A stretch of DNA of 64,000 nucleotides from Shouchella clausii. GTDB taxonomy: Bacteria; Bacillota; Bacilli; Bacillales; Bacillaceae_D. Both the position numbers and the translations under genes were made by a program. The notes beneath the pieces are model-generated. The model was not told the DNA's origin, searched no databases, and saw only the letters and a list, made by a program, of their open reading frames with translations. This document shows positions 26,966 through 35,814 of the stretch, piece after piece (the stretch's first letter is position 1; each line of letters begins with the position of its first letter). Location: the NCBI RefSeq assembly GCF_002250115.1, contig NZ_CP019985.1, forward strand, positions 3,100,001-3,164,000. Direction: 5' to 3'.

Positions 26966-27127
26966 TTAATGGGTTCGTCCTTGAAAACGTTTATATAGTA
27001 GCAAGCCGAGGTTGAGTGCCACGAGCAAGATAAACCATAAAAGCGAAAAAGGGACGTCTTGCAAAAAAAAGACGAACAACAATAAAGCGAGGCAGGCAAC
27101 AGCTTGGCAAAGTTGATACTTGTTCAT
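26966..27127 (-). CDS. Small membrane protein, two predicted helices
   Basis: A 53-residue frame reading MNKYQLCQAVACLALLLFVF at the start, then a hydrophobic LLWFILLVALNLGLLL and a basic tail YKRFQGRTH. AGGAG lies nine bases before the ATG. The coding look and start context make it credible although short. It is divergent from the thioredoxin-like gene (47 bp apart) and upstream of trpS. No family recognised. Confidence 0.6.
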   Translation of the reverse strand: MNKYQLCQAVACLALLLFVFFLQDVPFSLLWFILLVALNLGLLLYKRFQGRTH

Positions 27128-27173
27128 CGAAAGACACTCCTAATTATTTTCCAAGAAAGGGCGTTTTAGTGGT

Positions 27174-27755
27174 ATGATCCGTTCCATCAGACGGTCCATC
27201 TTGTTTTTCATCCTAGTAGCAGCGATTGTGGCAGTAGGATGGTTCCATTTTAAAACAGAATCGATTTTTCGGCACGTGGAAGCCATTGTACATGCAATGG
27301 AAGAAGGGGTCCATGAAGGGAAAGCAGCTCCTACCTTTGCGTTGCCGACTTTATCTGGAGGCATTGGAGAATTCAATCCAAAAAAAGGGGCACATCGGTA
27401 TACAATGGTCCACTTTTTTGCGACATGGTGTTATCCGTGCCAAGAGGAAATGCCGTTGATCGTAGAAGCGGAAAAGCGACTAAGTCAGCAAGGCGACCGT
27501 TTTGTCGCCGTCAATTTGACGAGCGAAGAGACAAGCACACAAGAAGTCAAGGCATTTTTAACTCATTTTAACGCGCCGTTTGACCCCCTATTAGATAAAG
27601 AGGGGGACATCCAAAAACAGTATCAAATTTTCGGTATACCAACGACGCTTATTGTCGATAGGGAAGGAAGAATTGTCCGGCGTATTAACGGAGCGATGGA
27701 TGAAGGGATGCTAACCGAGCTACCGCCATTTTCTGTTGCCGGCGCCAACTTGTAA
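27174..27755 (+). CDS. Membrane-anchored thioredoxin-like protein (ResA/TlpA type)
   Basis: This 193-residue protein has an N-terminal anchor (SILFFILVAAIVAVGWF, residues 8-24) and an extracytoplasmic thioredoxin domain. The redox motif is WCYPC near residue 85, inside FFATWCYPCQEEMP, followed by the cis-proline IPTTLIVD. ResA-type proteins usually have CEPC and reduce apocytochrome c; the YP pair differs, so the partner is uncertain. The ATG follows AAAGGGCG weakly. Its last 36 bp overlap the convergent HD-domain gene. Neither gene occupies this place in B. subtilis, so this segment is an accessory insertion. Confidence 0.85.
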   Translation: MIRSIRRSILFFILVAAIVAVGWFHFKTESIFRHVEAIVHAMEEGVHEGKAAPTFALPTLSGGIGEFNPKKGAHRYTMVHFFATWCYPCQEEMPLIVEAEKRLSQQGDRFVAVNLTSEETSTQEVKAFLTHFNAPFDPLLDKEGDIQKQYQIFGIPTTLIVDREGRIVRRINGAMDEGMLTELPPFSVAGANL

Positions 27756-28259
27756 AAAACCGTCAATTTGGCTATCAAGCTCCGTCAACAACTGCCGTGC
27801 CGTTTTTGCTTCAATCGTCCGGTAGTGATGGCTGCCTTTTGGCTCTTCATCAAGTTCATCCGCTTTTGCGACCACCGCTTGCAACGGGCTGAGGGCAAGC
27901 TCTCCATTGGGCAAGTAGGAGTCTGTATGGAGCAAAATGGCCAGTGCGATTTCTTTCGCATGGCGGGGATGTTCCCCAAGGCGGATTAATAATTTATGGG
28001 CACGTTCAGCGCCTTTAATGGCATGAATATCATAGGCTTTATAAAGCGAGTAGTCCCATTTGCCGTTTTTGTACCAAGTATAATGCCCAATGTCGTGTAA
28101 AAAAGCTGCTTTTGCGGCCAAGTCGGGGTTGACGTTTTCATTCACCGCTAACGCGCAGGCGTGGTAAGCACAGCGAATCGCATGAGCCATGCCAGAGCGT
28201 TGCAAATACTTTTGAGCGATGTGGTGGTCGTAAAGAGCAACTAGTGTCACTTCTCTCAT
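27720..28259 (-). CDS. HD-domain hydrolase
   Basis: This 179-residue HD-superfamily protein has metal ligands visible as H in the first helix (AYHACALAV), HD in FLHDIGHYTW and a later H in LLHTDSYLPNG. The internal WYKNGKWDYSLYKAYDIH stretch is unusual and may define substrate. HD proteins hydrolyse phosphoesters or nucleotides; no specific substrate can be named. Three consecutive ATGs are available. The third (28259) has best spacing from GGAAGGAGA, whereas the first is almost on the ribosome site. Its 3' end overlaps the thioredoxin-like gene tail to tail. Confidence 0.75.
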   Translation of the reverse strand: MREVTLVALYDHHIAQKYLQRSGMAHAIRCAYHACALAVNENVNPDLAAKAAFLHDIGHYTWYKNGKWDYSLYKAYDIHAIKGAERAHKLLIRLGEHPRHAKEIALAILLHTDSYLPNGELALSPLQAVVAKADELDEEPKGSHHYRTIEAKTARQLLTELDSQIDGFLQVGAGNRKWR

Positions 28260-28339
28260 CATCATTCTCCTTCCATCCACACATTTTTTTAATAAACTAT
28301 GCTATAATGAATGCCAACCGTTGTAAAGGGGGAAGTTAT

Positions 28340-28990
28340 TTGGCAAATACCCACGTTTTCTCGAGACGTGAAGAACTGGTCAATGCGCTCACACATGGTT
28401 TCGGTGCGCTTTTGAGCATCTTGGCGCTCGTGCTTTTAATTGTTTACTCGAGCATGCACGGTACTGCTTGGCATATCGTTAGTTTTACGATTTATGGCAC
28501 AAGTATGGTGCTCCTATATTTATCTTCGACACTTGTCCATAGTTTTAAGCCAGGCAAGGCAAAAGACGTATTTGAAATTTTTGATCACGCCGCTATTTAC
28601 TTGTTTATCGCAGGTACGTACACGCCGATTTTATTTATTTTAGTCGGAGGTGCACTAGGCTGGACATTATTTGGAATTGTCTGGGGTATTGCCGTTGTCG
28701 GCGTTATCTTTAAAGTCTTTTACGTTAAGAAGTTTTTAGTGCTTTCGACGGTCATGTATGTGGCAATGGGCTGGATTGCTGTGTTTGCAATGGGTCCGAT
28801 TATGTCAACCCTGCCTAGTGGAGGCATATGGCTGTTGGTGCTTGGTGGGATCTTTTATACCGCTGGGACGATTTTTTATGTCTGGCGTGGATTTTTGTAT
28901 CACCATGCGATTTGGCATTTGTTTGTGTTGGCAGGCTCTGTCTCACATTTCTTTCTTGTATTTTTATTTATCTTGCCAGTAGGCATTTAA
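28340..28990 (+). CDS. Hemolysin III family membrane protein, YplQ-like
   Basis: This 216-residue protein has seven predicted helices of the HlyIII/PAQR family. Signature residues are present: EELVNALTHGFGALL at the N-terminus, SSTLVHSF, FDHAAIYLFIAGTYTP and the C-terminal HHAIWHLFVLAGSVSHF, whose His residues form the putative metal site. The TTG at 28340 is chosen because AAAGGGGG lies seven bases upstream and the product then has the usual length. TATAAT at 28303-28308 fits a promoter. Cytolytic activity is known only for a few members, so a housekeeping membrane function is equally likely. Confidence 0.85.
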   Translation: MANTHVFSRREELVNALTHGFGALLSILALVLLIVYSSMHGTAWHIVSFTIYGTSMVLLYLSSTLVHSFKPGKAKDVFEIFDHAAIYLFIAGTYTPILFILVGGALGWTLFGIVWGIAVVGVIFKVFYVKKFLVLSTVMYVAMGWIAVFAMGPIMSTLPSGGIWLLVLGGIFYTAGTIFYVWRGFLYHHAIWHLFVLAGSVSHFFLVFLFILPVGI

Positions 28991-29025
28991 AAACGATCTG
29001 GGCAGTTGCCAGATTGTTTTTTCTT
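28991..29025 (+). terminator. Terminator after the hemolysin III gene
   Basis: ACGATCTGG and CCAGATTGT arms followed by TTTTTT. Confidence 0.8.
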
Positions 29026-29123
29026 CGAGTAAACGGGGTATGTAGCAAGCAAAAGGGTCAATTTCCGATAGGGGAAAGCCTGAACGATGTTATATTTTAT
29101 TGGGCGAGGGAGGGAGAGAGGCT

Positions 29124-29354
29124 GTGTATATTTCGCTACAAGAATTGGCTTCTTATCTTGGCGTTACTCAGTCTTATTTAATGAAACAAGCTCGTCTTGG
29201 AAATATACGTGGCGTTTATGACGGAGAAATGTGGCTTTTTAACAAAACACAGTTTGAAAAGCTTAAAGAACAGCTCGAAAAAAGGCAAAGGCAATGTATG
29301 AAAGAAGAAGAAGAGCCAATTCCAGATGATTGGGATGCCCATGATGAGGATTAA
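29124..29354 (+). CDS. Small excisionase-type HTH DNA-binding protein
   Basis: This 76-residue protein has an N-terminal winged-helix of the excisionase/MerR-like type (YISLQELASYLGVTQSYLMK, then ARLGNIRGVYDGEMWLFNK) and a charged helical, acidic C-terminus (EEEEPIPDDWDAHDED). The GTG at 29124 is preferred because GGGAGAGAGG lies immediately upstream; the frame continues eight codons further. Such proteins regulate transcription or recombination directionality. No integrase is nearby, so a transcriptional role is more likely. It is 21 bp upstream of the glycoside-hydrolase-like gene and probably co-transcribed with it. Confidence 0.7.
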   Translation: MYISLQELASYLGVTQSYLMKQARLGNIRGVYDGEMWLFNKTQFEKLKEQLEKRQRQCMKEEEEPIPDDWDAHDED

Positions 29355-29375
29355 AGGATGAAAGGGAGTGTATGT

Positions 29376-30590
29376 GTGTGTAAATTGATGAAAGTCGGCT
29401 GCTCTGCTCTGTTATCTGCTACATTGCTAGTTGGTGTTAACGGTGGAAGTGTTGAAGCGACATCGGGTAACGCGATGCTTGTACATGGTCATAAGCTTGT
29501 TGGCCAAACGCTGTTTGAAACCCCGAAGCTCTCAACGCGCTTTGCCAACCAGTCAGGGTACACGTTCAATTATCCAGAAGAGGGAGTGAGGGGCATTTAT
29601 GTGTCTGGCCATTCCGCCGGAGGAGAGCGCTTTCATTCGCTTGTTGATTTCGTTGGTGAAACAGGGCTTAATGCGATGGTCATCGACATTAAAGATGATC
29701 ATGGCAATATTACATATATGCCTGACGAGAGTTCGCCCTATTACAACATTGCAAAGAAATACATAAACGACCCTGAGGAAATGATGAACGTTCTTGAAGA
29801 AAACGAGATTTATCCAATTGCCCGAATTGTTGTGTTTAAAGATACGACTTTAGCTGAAATGAAACCAGAACTTTCGTTTAAAGAAAACGGCTCTGTCTGG
29901 AAAAATGGCAGGAAAGAAGCATTTGTCAATCCATTTTTAGAGGAAGTATGGGAGTATAATGTCGGCATTGCCGAGGAAGCAGCACAAATGGGGTTCCGAG
30001 AAATCCAGTTTGATTATGTCCGCTTTCCAGAAGGGTTTGAAAACCGCGATGAAACGCTGGAATATGAGACGGGAAAATACGGAGATGACGAAATTGACAA
30101 TGTGCAACGCCGTGTAAATGCAGTCACCGATTTTGTCGCATACGCCCGAGAAAAACTAAGCGTCTACGATGTAGAGGTATCCGTTGATATTTTCGGCTAT
30201 GCGGCAACCGTGCCTGAAGCGCCTGGAATTGGACAAAACTTCTTGAAAATATCGGAGAACGTTGATGTCATTTCTTCGATGATTTATCCGAGCCATTGGA
30301 CGTCTTTTGAAGGATTGGACAAGCCTGACTTGTATCCTTATGAGCTAACGGATGGCTATGCCAAATTGGAAAACGAGCTTTTAGAGCAGCTAGAGGATAA
30401 GAAGCCGGTGTCGCGGCCATGGATCCAAGACTTTACTGCTAGCTATTTAGGGTCGGGCAATTACTTACAGTATGGAAAAGAGGAAGTAGAAGCGCAAATC
30501 CGTGCTTTGTATGAAAATGACATTAACGAATTTTTATTGTGGAATGCGGGCAACACTTACACTGAAGGAGTCGATTACGACAATCCGTAA
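29376..30590 (+). CDS. Secreted putative glycoside hydrolase (DUF4015 type)
   Basis: This ~404-residue exported protein starts with a signal-like N-terminus (KLMKVGCSALLSATLLVGVN). It contains the TIM-barrel DUF4015 pattern: RGIYVSGHSAGG, NAMVIDIKDDHGNITY, a middle EIQFDYVRFPEG bearing the likely catalytic Asp/Glu, ISSMIYPSHWTSFEG and IQDFTASYLGS near the C-terminus. Members are predicted polysaccharide hydrolases related to GH13-like barrels, without a proven substrate. GGGAG lies eight bases before the GTG at 29376; an ATG six codons earlier is also in frame. Strong terminator follows. A Cys near residue 9 (VGC) could allow lipid anchoring, but no clear lipobox is seen. Confidence 0.8.
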   Translation: MCKLMKVGCSALLSATLLVGVNGGSVEATSGNAMLVHGHKLVGQTLFETPKLSTRFANQSGYTFNYPEEGVRGIYVSGHSAGGERFHSLVDFVGETGLNAMVIDIKDDHGNITYMPDESSPYYNIAKKYINDPEEMMNVLEENEIYPIARIVVFKDTTLAEMKPELSFKENGSVWKNGRKEAFVNPFLEEVWEYNVGIAEEAAQMGFREIQFDYVRFPEGFENRDETLEYETGKYGDDEIDNVQRRVNAVTDFVAYAREKLSVYDVEVSVDIFGYAATVPEAPGIGQNFLKISENVDVISSMIYPSHWTSFEGLDKPDLYPYELTDGYAKLENELLEQLEDKKPVSRPWIQDFTASYLGSGNYLQYGKEEVEAQIRALYENDINEFLLWNAGNTYTEGVDYDNP

Positions 30591-30616
30591 AAGCAGCGAA
30601 AGCTGCTTTTTTTTTG
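30589..30616 (+). terminator. Terminator after the glycoside hydrolase gene
   Basis: AAAGCAGC-gaa-AGCTGCTTT hairpin followed by a long T-run. Confidence 0.88.
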
Positions 30617-30711
30617 GGGCCAATAGGGCAAACTAAATAATGTGTTTAGGACAAAGATGAAAACGGCTATATAAAGGAGTATGTGTAAAACGAAGAAATG
30701 GAGGAATGAAA

Positions 30712-31257
30712 ATGGCGACTTGGTATGAGAAGCTTGCTGAATATTTTCCTGTTGAGGAAATGAAGTCAAAACAGCATATGGAACTGCTGTTAAAAGAAAA
30801 GGGGGACATTTACCATAAGGAAGAGAGCGATAACCATGTCATGATGTATGTAGAGACAGATGACTTTATCTTTGTCGATTACTTGTTTGTGGCAAAGCAG
30901 GCTAGAGGGGAAGGGCTGGGGAAAAAGCTGTTAGAGCAATTGAAAAAAAAGCAAAAACCGATTATACTTGAAGTGGAGCCTATCGATTATAAAGATACAG
31001 ATACGCAAAAGCGTCAGCGCTTTTATAGTCGCGAAGGGTTTAAACATGCCAAATCAATTGGCTATCGTCGTCGTTCTCTTGCGACAAATAAAGTGACGGA
31101 ATTAGAAATCCTTTATTGGTCACCAGAGAATGAAGATGAGAATAGTATATATGAGAAAATGAAGCACACGTATGAGAACATCCATACGTATAAAGATAAA
31201 ACGTTGTATGGAGAATCCTATGAAGCAGTTGATGAAGTATTAACATTAAATGATTAA
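30712..31257 (+). CDS. yjbC: GNAT-family N-acetyltransferase YjbC
   Basis: This 181-residue protein has the GNAT acetyl-CoA-binding signature QARGEGLGKKLLEQL near residue 68. A preceding strand ends in VDYLFV, and a Tyr-rich motif FYSREGFKH follows. The C-terminal ~50 residues are extra and charged. It lies upstream of spx as in B. subtilis yjbC-spx. The ATG at 30712 (GGAGG eight bases upstream) is preferred over the ATG six bases earlier. Substrate unknown. A small basic gene and a terminator separate it from spx, so co-transcription with spx is not assured here. Confidence 0.85.
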   Translation: MATWYEKLAEYFPVEEMKSKQHMELLLKEKGDIYHKEESDNHVMMYVETDDFIFVDYLFVAKQARGEGLGKKLLEQLKKKQKPIILEVEPIDYKDTDTQKRQRFYSREGFKHAKSIGYRRRSLATNKVTELEILYWSPENEDENSIYEKMKHTYENIHTYKDKTLYGESYEAVDEVLTLND

Positions 31258-31307
31258 GACGGTGAACAGTAGGCTCCTGACAAAAAAAAACGGGAGGGCG
31301 AAGCGCT

Positions 31308-31445
31308 ATGAAACAAAAAAAGAAAGCCAAACAAAAACGAAAGCGCCTAGCGTGGAAAGATGCTTTTAAAAAGCAGCTAGACAACTTGAAAAACCGTCGT
31401 CCGCAGGAATACCCTTATCCCCAATCGAAAAAAAGCATTGCGTAA
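31308..31445 (+). CDS. Small highly basic protein
   Basis: A 45-residue Lys/Arg-rich protein (MKQKKKAKQKRKRLAWKDAF at the start, ending YPYPQSKKSIA). GGGAGGG lies about nine bases before the ATG, and a strong terminator follows the stop, so it is probably translated. No family recognised; the charge suggests nucleic-acid binding, which is only a guess. Confidence 0.55.
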   Translation: MKQKKKAKQKRKRLAWKDAFKKQLDNLKNRRPQEYPYPQSKKSIA

Positions 31446-31477
31446 TCCGCCGTACGCCGTACAGGCGGATTTTTTTC
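31444..31477 (+). terminator. Terminator between yjbC unit and spx
   Basis: AATCCGCC and GGCGGATT arms with T-run, beginning at the stop codon of the small basic gene. Confidence 0.85.
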
Positions 31478-31656
31478 TGGAAATAGGTTTATGGTCAAGC
31501 AATGTCGGGAAGTGTGCATTTATAAGAGGATTTCCCATAGTTTTTGTTCAATCTTTGTATAAGTTTTTTGCAACGACTCTATACAACAGTTGAACAAACT
31601 TGTATAATAAAATGGTGATGAAGCGAACGATAACGGATACACTTGTCACACTTTGA

Positions 31657-32073
<417 letters not shown>

Positions 32074-32078
32074 TACGA

Positions 32079-32116
32079 ACCTTCTACAGAAACCTCTGTA
32101 GAAGGTTTTATTTTTC
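32079..32116 (+). terminator. spx terminator
   Basis: AACCTTCTACAGA and TCTGTAGAAGGTT arms followed by TTATTTTT. Confidence 0.9.
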
Positions 32117-32145
32117 TTGACATTGACCACTGCATGCGAGAGAAT
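32117..32145 (+). promoter_or_regulatory. Likely mecA promoter
   Basis: TTGACA at 32117-32122, 17 bp, GAGAAT at 32140-32145. It gives a leader of about 140 nt before mecA. Confidence 0.5.
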
Positions 32146-32295
32146 AAAGAACTAACAAAATACGTTTGCACCCGTCAGAAAGCAGATGGATTCCATTTTT
32201 CGGCTAGTTATCATACAATAGGAACAAGGAAGGCAAGCTCACTGTTTCCTTGATAAAGGCTACCTAATGTTAAGATTACAGGAGGGGGAGCGAGT

Positions 32296-32925
32296 ATGGA
32301 AATCGAACGAGTAAATGACTCAACTATTCGGTTTTTCATCACGTATAAGGATATTGAAGCACGTGGTTTTGAGCGTGAAGAAATTTGGTATAACCGTGAA
32401 CGTGGTGAAGAACTTTTTTATGATATGATGCACGAAGCAAGCGACAGGGACGAATTTGAACTAGATGGCCCGCTCTGGATTCAAGTTCATGCCCATGATA
32501 AAGGGTTGGAAATTCTAGTTACGCGTGGGCAATTGTCAGATGGCAATGTAAAATTAGAAATTCCTGTGAAAGAGGACATGGAAACAGACGAGCAGGAAGA
32601 TGTTCCAGTCCACACGCTTGAAGAGAACGAGCTAGATAGTCTCGAGCTGATTATAGGTTTTAAAGAGCTCGAAGATGTAATCTCTTTAAGCAAAGCCGTT
32701 CGCCCTGAACGGGTGCTTAATACACTGTACCATTACGAAGGCCGTTATTTCTTGCATGTCCAATTCACGAACGATCTTTATACAGAAGATGAACAAGACA
32801 ATTTGTTGAGCAGGATGCTTGAGTATGGCTATGAATCAGAATTAACGATTCACAGACTCCAGGAGTATGGCAAAGTCATTATTCCAGAGACCGCTTTAGC
32901 GAAGCTCTATTCAACTTTTTCCTAA
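32296..32925 (+). CDS. mecA: Adaptor protein MecA
   Basis: This 209-residue adaptor targets ComK and other substrates to the ClpCP protease. The N-terminal substrate-binding domain begins MEIERVNDSTIRFFITYKDI and has the FEREEIWYNRERGEELFYDM stretch typical of MecA. An acidic linker (METDEQEDVPVHTLEENELD) joins it to the C-terminal ClpC-binding domain (LIIGFKELEDVISLSKA onward). GGAGGGGGAG precedes the ATG. Synteny spx-mecA-coiA is as in B. subtilis. With ComZ, CoiA and ComG proteins it marks a competence-capable lineage. A copy of the dispersed repeat follows the stop directly. Confidence 0.96.
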   Translation: MEIERVNDSTIRFFITYKDIEARGFEREEIWYNRERGEELFYDMMHEASDRDEFELDGPLWIQVHAHDKGLEILVTRGQLSDGNVKLEIPVKEDMETDEQEDVPVHTLEENELDSLELIIGFKELEDVISLSKAVRPERVLNTLYHYEGRYFLHVQFTNDLYTEDEQDNLLSRMLEYGYESELTIHRLQEYGKVIIPETALAKLYSTFS

Positions 32926-32931
32926 GTCCGT

Positions 32932-33064
32932 TCAGACTGCTAGAAAACGCTTGTTAGATGAGGGAGTGAAGGCAAGGAAAGATGCGAATCAAGACATGTG
33001 TGCATGGGCAACTGTTGCTTGCCGATTTACGCCAACGACGTTAGCAAGCGTTTGTTACAGTTTA
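32932..33064 (+). repeat. Dispersed 3'-UTR repeat, copy 4
   Basis: Left inverted repeat TCAGACTGCTAGAAAACGCT at 32932-32951 and right CAAGCGTTTGTTACAGTTTA at 33045-33064, with internal GAAAGATGCGAATCAAGA as in copies 1 and 5 and an extra hairpin GGCAA-ctg-TTGCTTGCC. It starts six bases after the mecA stop and its right end touches the mecA terminator. Confidence 0.7.
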
Positions 33065-33091
33065 TAAGAGCCGTAATAGGCTCTTTTTTTG
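33065..33091 (+). terminator. mecA terminator
   Basis: AAGAGCC-gtaata-GGCTCTT hairpin with T-run, immediately after repeat copy 4. Confidence 0.88.
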
Positions 33092-33154
33092 TTGTACAAA
33101 AAAAGGATAAACGTGAGATTGGTTTAAATAAAAAAGAAGAAAGGAGTGTGGTCA

Positions 33155-34345
33155 TTGCTTCAAGCTTTAGATGAAACCGGGCGTCTTATTTGTTTTACAG
33201 ATAAGCGCAGTCATTCAGAATGGCGGTACTTACAAAAATCAGGGCGTTTTCGTTGTCCAATTTGCAACCAACAAGTAAGGATGCGACTTGGAACAAAAAG
33301 ACGTTGGCATTTTGCCCACCAAAAAAGTGAGACGTGCCCTTCTGGAGGAGAAGGGGAGTCGGATGAGCATGTACGTGGAAAACAATTGCTTTTTCACTGG
33401 GCGGCCAGGCAGAACAAAGCAACACAATTGGAAACGTATTTAAGGGAGTCAAAGCAACGACCGGATGTTTACATCGAGTCTTCCTCGCCGCTTGCACTGG
33501 AATTCCAATGTGCTACCCTTTCCGCCAAAACATTATATGAACGCAATACTTTGTACGCACGCCAAGGCATTTCCCCAGTTTGGATTTTCGGGGGGAGCCG
33601 TTTAAAGCGGAAGCGGCGGCAAATGTTCCAAATCCAACAATTTGAATGGTATGGGCTCCGACATGCCCAAAGGGAACTGTTTTTTATTTATCTAGACGCT
33701 CATACTGAAAACGTATGTTTGCTCCGCCATGTAGTGGCTGTTCTCCCCTCCCTAGCACTTGCTACCCCATCGTTTATTGCTCTCGAACGCTTAACATTAA
33801 GCGATTTGCTCCAGCCCCCGTCGATGTCCGTTTGTTATACAGACAGCTTGTCTGCCTATCGCCGGCAAGTCAAAAACAACCTTTACCGCAATCGATCGTT
33901 AGCGCACTTGCTAGCAACGTTTCAATTAACCGATATTCCCCTTACCGCTGGCTGGCCCTTGCCGACTCAACGCTATCTCCAAGTTTCCCCGTTTCTATGG
34001 CAGACATCGTTTATCCATGCTTATTTGTGTCATGCTTTAAAAAGCGCTCCACGAACACTTACCCAAATCGCTGTGTTATTGTCGTCTTGTTTGCGGCAGT
34101 TCCGCCATCCTTTCAAACCTTACTGCGACCCGAAAAAAGTCACTTCCCAACTAGCGCGCGAATATTTAGCTTTGCTTCAAGCATTTGGATTGTTGAAAAA
34201 GATAGCTCCTGCGGCTTTTATAAAAAGCAGTGAGGAGGAAATCCTTTCTTGTAAAGGAAAGGAAAAAGAACAGCGTTTTCTCCATTGCTGGAATGACTTG
34301 TTGTTAGCAAACAATAAGCGTACTAGTAAAGTCGTAGCCAGGTAA
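33155..34345 (+). CDS. coiA: Competence protein CoiA
   Basis: This ~396-residue protein has the N-terminal CoiA zinc-finger-like region (FRCPICNQQVRMRLG, then RRWHFAH and E-T-C-P). A PD-(D/E)XK-type nuclease core follows, with DVYIESSSPLALEFQCATLS near residue 100. In streptococci CoiA promotes recombination during transformation. The TTG at 33155 has AAGGAG eight bases upstream; the GTG at 33146 is too close to it. The gene follows mecA as in B. subtilis (yjbF), but pepF (yjbG), expected next, is absent. No clear terminator follows. Confidence 0.88.
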   Translation: MLQALDETGRLICFTDKRSHSEWRYLQKSGRFRCPICNQQVRMRLGTKRRWHFAHQKSETCPSGGEGESDEHVRGKQLLFHWAARQNKATQLETYLRESKQRPDVYIESSSPLALEFQCATLSAKTLYERNTLYARQGISPVWIFGGSRLKRKRRQMFQIQQFEWYGLRHAQRELFFIYLDAHTENVCLLRHVVAVLPSLALATPSFIALERLTLSDLLQPPSMSVCYTDSLSAYRRQVKNNLYRNRSLAHLLATFQLTDIPLTAGWPLPTQRYLQVSPFLWQTSFIHAYLCHALKSAPRTLTQIAVLLSSCLRQFRHPFKPYCDPKKVTSQLAREYLALLQAFGLLKKIAPAAFIKSSEEEILSCKGKEKEQRFLHCWNDLLLANNKRTSKVVAR

Positions 34346-34428
34346 GGAAAAGAGGCCAGCATGTAGGAGAATTTCTTGCACGAAAATGCATTCAATGTTC
34401 AGAGAAAGTGACAGTCAGTTGGTTTTAG

Positions 34429-34608
34429 TTAATGGGGACGGTATCCTTTAAAACGTGGTTTCTTTTTTAACGGCCGGAATAAGCAAAAAAGCGCGATGAA
34501 CAATAGCGGAACGGCGACCCAAATTGGAAAAAGATGCAGCAGCCCAAGAATATACAAATAAAAGGCAATGAGAACAAGTGCAATGCGAAGCAATATTTTC
34601 CGTTTCAT
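34429..34608 (-). CDS. Small two-helix membrane protein
   Basis: A 59-residue protein with two hydrophobic segments (ALVLIAFYLYILGLLHLF and IWVAVPLLFIALFCLF) and a basic tail KKKPRFKGYRPH. GGAG lies eight bases before the ATG at 34608; the frame is open nine codons further. It occupies the place where B. subtilis has pepF. Family unknown. Confidence 0.6.
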   Translation of the reverse strand: MKRKILLRIALVLIAFYLYILGLLHLFPIWVAVPLLFIALFCLFRPLKKKPRFKGYRPH

Positions 34609-34751
34609 TTTCCGATCTCCACACCCTTTTTTCACGAAATAGGATACGTCGATAACGATCCGTATATGCCAGCAGCGTGTTTGTATAACATATGCCTAGG
34701 AATGGAAACTATGTGTGGTTCATTGTACAAACTTGTCAATTAAATTTCTTG

Positions 34752-34780
34752 TTGCTTCTGCTTGTTTTTTTCAGTAGAAT
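34752..34780 (+). promoter_or_regulatory. Promoter of a putative small RNA
   Basis: TTGCTT at 34752-34757, 17-bp spacer, TAGAAT at 34775-34780. Confidence 0.45.
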
Positions 34781-34786
34781 AGAAGT

Positions 34787-34856
34787 GTTGCAACTCACAT
34801 TCTCTTCGATTGATAGGAAGGCTGTCTGCTTTATAAGCAGACAGCCTTTTGGTTTT
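34787..34856 (+). ncRNA. Putative intergenic small RNA
   Basis: A promoter-like sequence at 34752-34780 is followed about 35 bp later by a strong plus-strand hairpin (AAGGCTGTCTGC and GCAGACAGCCTT arms, 34814-34842, then TTTGGTTTTTT). No plus-strand gene ends here: coiA stops 470 bp upstream and both neighbours are on the minus strand. The simplest reading is a ~70-nt transcript. It has no convincing ORF. The evidence is a promoter-terminator pair only. Confidence 0.35.
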
Positions 34857-34894
34857 TTGGACGAAAAAGAAAGGACCCTGCATAGGCTGGATCC

Positions 34895-35797
34895 TTACAT
34901 TAACCATTTCCAAAAAGTCCCGTATTCATAAGGGACGGCTTCTACTTTTTGTTGTAACATGAGTGTCTTTAGCTTTTTTTCTGCTTCTTCACTACTCAAA
35001 TCCAGGACCATTGCGACTTCCGCAGTGGCTAAAAAACCATATGTTTGCAACAATCCCTCGAGAGTCGGTGGAGTGGCTTTTACTGGTACGAAGCCAAGCA
35101 TGTCTTCCAATAACTGGACATAAATCGAAAATGGATACTGGCCGGAAATTTTAATGCCTGCTTCTTCCGAATTGTCGTTAAAGAAAACAAAAGTTGGGAC
35201 GGTATCAACGTCCATCTCGTTCGTCGTTTGCACGTCACACTGAAGCGCTTTGGCAGCGCTCGGTGAATGGAGGTCGGCTATAAAAGCATCAACGTCCAGC
35301 CCTGCATCGTCGGCGCATGTTTTTAGCACGTCTTCATTGGTAATGTTTTGTTTTTGTAAAAACAACGTTTCTCGAAGCTTGCGCAAAAAGCGGTGGCCTG
35401 CTTTTGGTCCTTGTAGTTCTGCTGCTTTTATCGCAAGTGAAGCTTTATATGGATGAAAATCACTAAGTTTTATATCCCCGGCGTAAGGCATATTTGAGGA
35501 TGATACACCTTTCACCCATACCGGTGGGCGTGTATGTTTGACTTTGCCTGCTTCGCACGCATTCCATACATTCAACTTTCCAGCAAGCAGGACCCGTATT
35601 CGGAAATAATGACCATATTCGACTTTGAGCTTCTTTAGAATCGGCTCCATCGACCAGCATTGAGCGCACAGCGGATCAATAAAGGTGTAAATCTCCAATG
35701 GTTTTTTGGCAGGCAGCGCTTCATTTGCCTCGGGAGAAATGCCGCAAATCCCGAGTTCATGGTCACAATGGCTAGTCACGCGATGTTTGGCGTTCAT
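34895..35797 (-). CDS. spxH: ClpXP adaptor SpxH (YjbH)
   Basis: This 300-residue DsbA/FrnE-like protein binds Spx and presents it to ClpXP. The thioredoxin-fold motif is IDPLCAQCWSMEP near residue 42. A His/Cys-rich N-terminus (HCDHELGICG) matches the zinc-binding region of YjbH that senses oxidants. AAAGGAG precedes the ATG. It is followed on the same strand by nothing and preceded by the truncated globin gene 17 bp upstream, as in B. subtilis yjbI-yjbH, where the globin assists Spx degradation. Its presence in the same 5-kb block as spx and mecA makes a proteolysis-control neighbourhood. Confidence 0.93.
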   Translation of the reverse strand: MNAKHRVTSHCDHELGICGISPEANEALPAKKPLEIYTFIDPLCAQCWSMEPILKKLKVEYGHYFRIRVLLAGKLNVWNACEAGKVKHTRPPVWVKGVSSSNMPYAGDIKLSDFHPYKASLAIKAAELQGPKAGHRFLRKLRETLFLQKQNITNEDVLKTCADDAGLDVDAFIADLHSPSAAKALQCDVQTTNEMDVDTVPTFVFFNDNSEEAGIKISGQYPFSIYVQLLEDMLGFVPVKATPPTLEGLLQTYGFLATAEVAMVLDLSSEEAEKKLKTLMLQQKVEAVPYEYGTFWKWLM

Positions 35798-35814
35798 GGG
35801 CCAACTCCTTTCTT

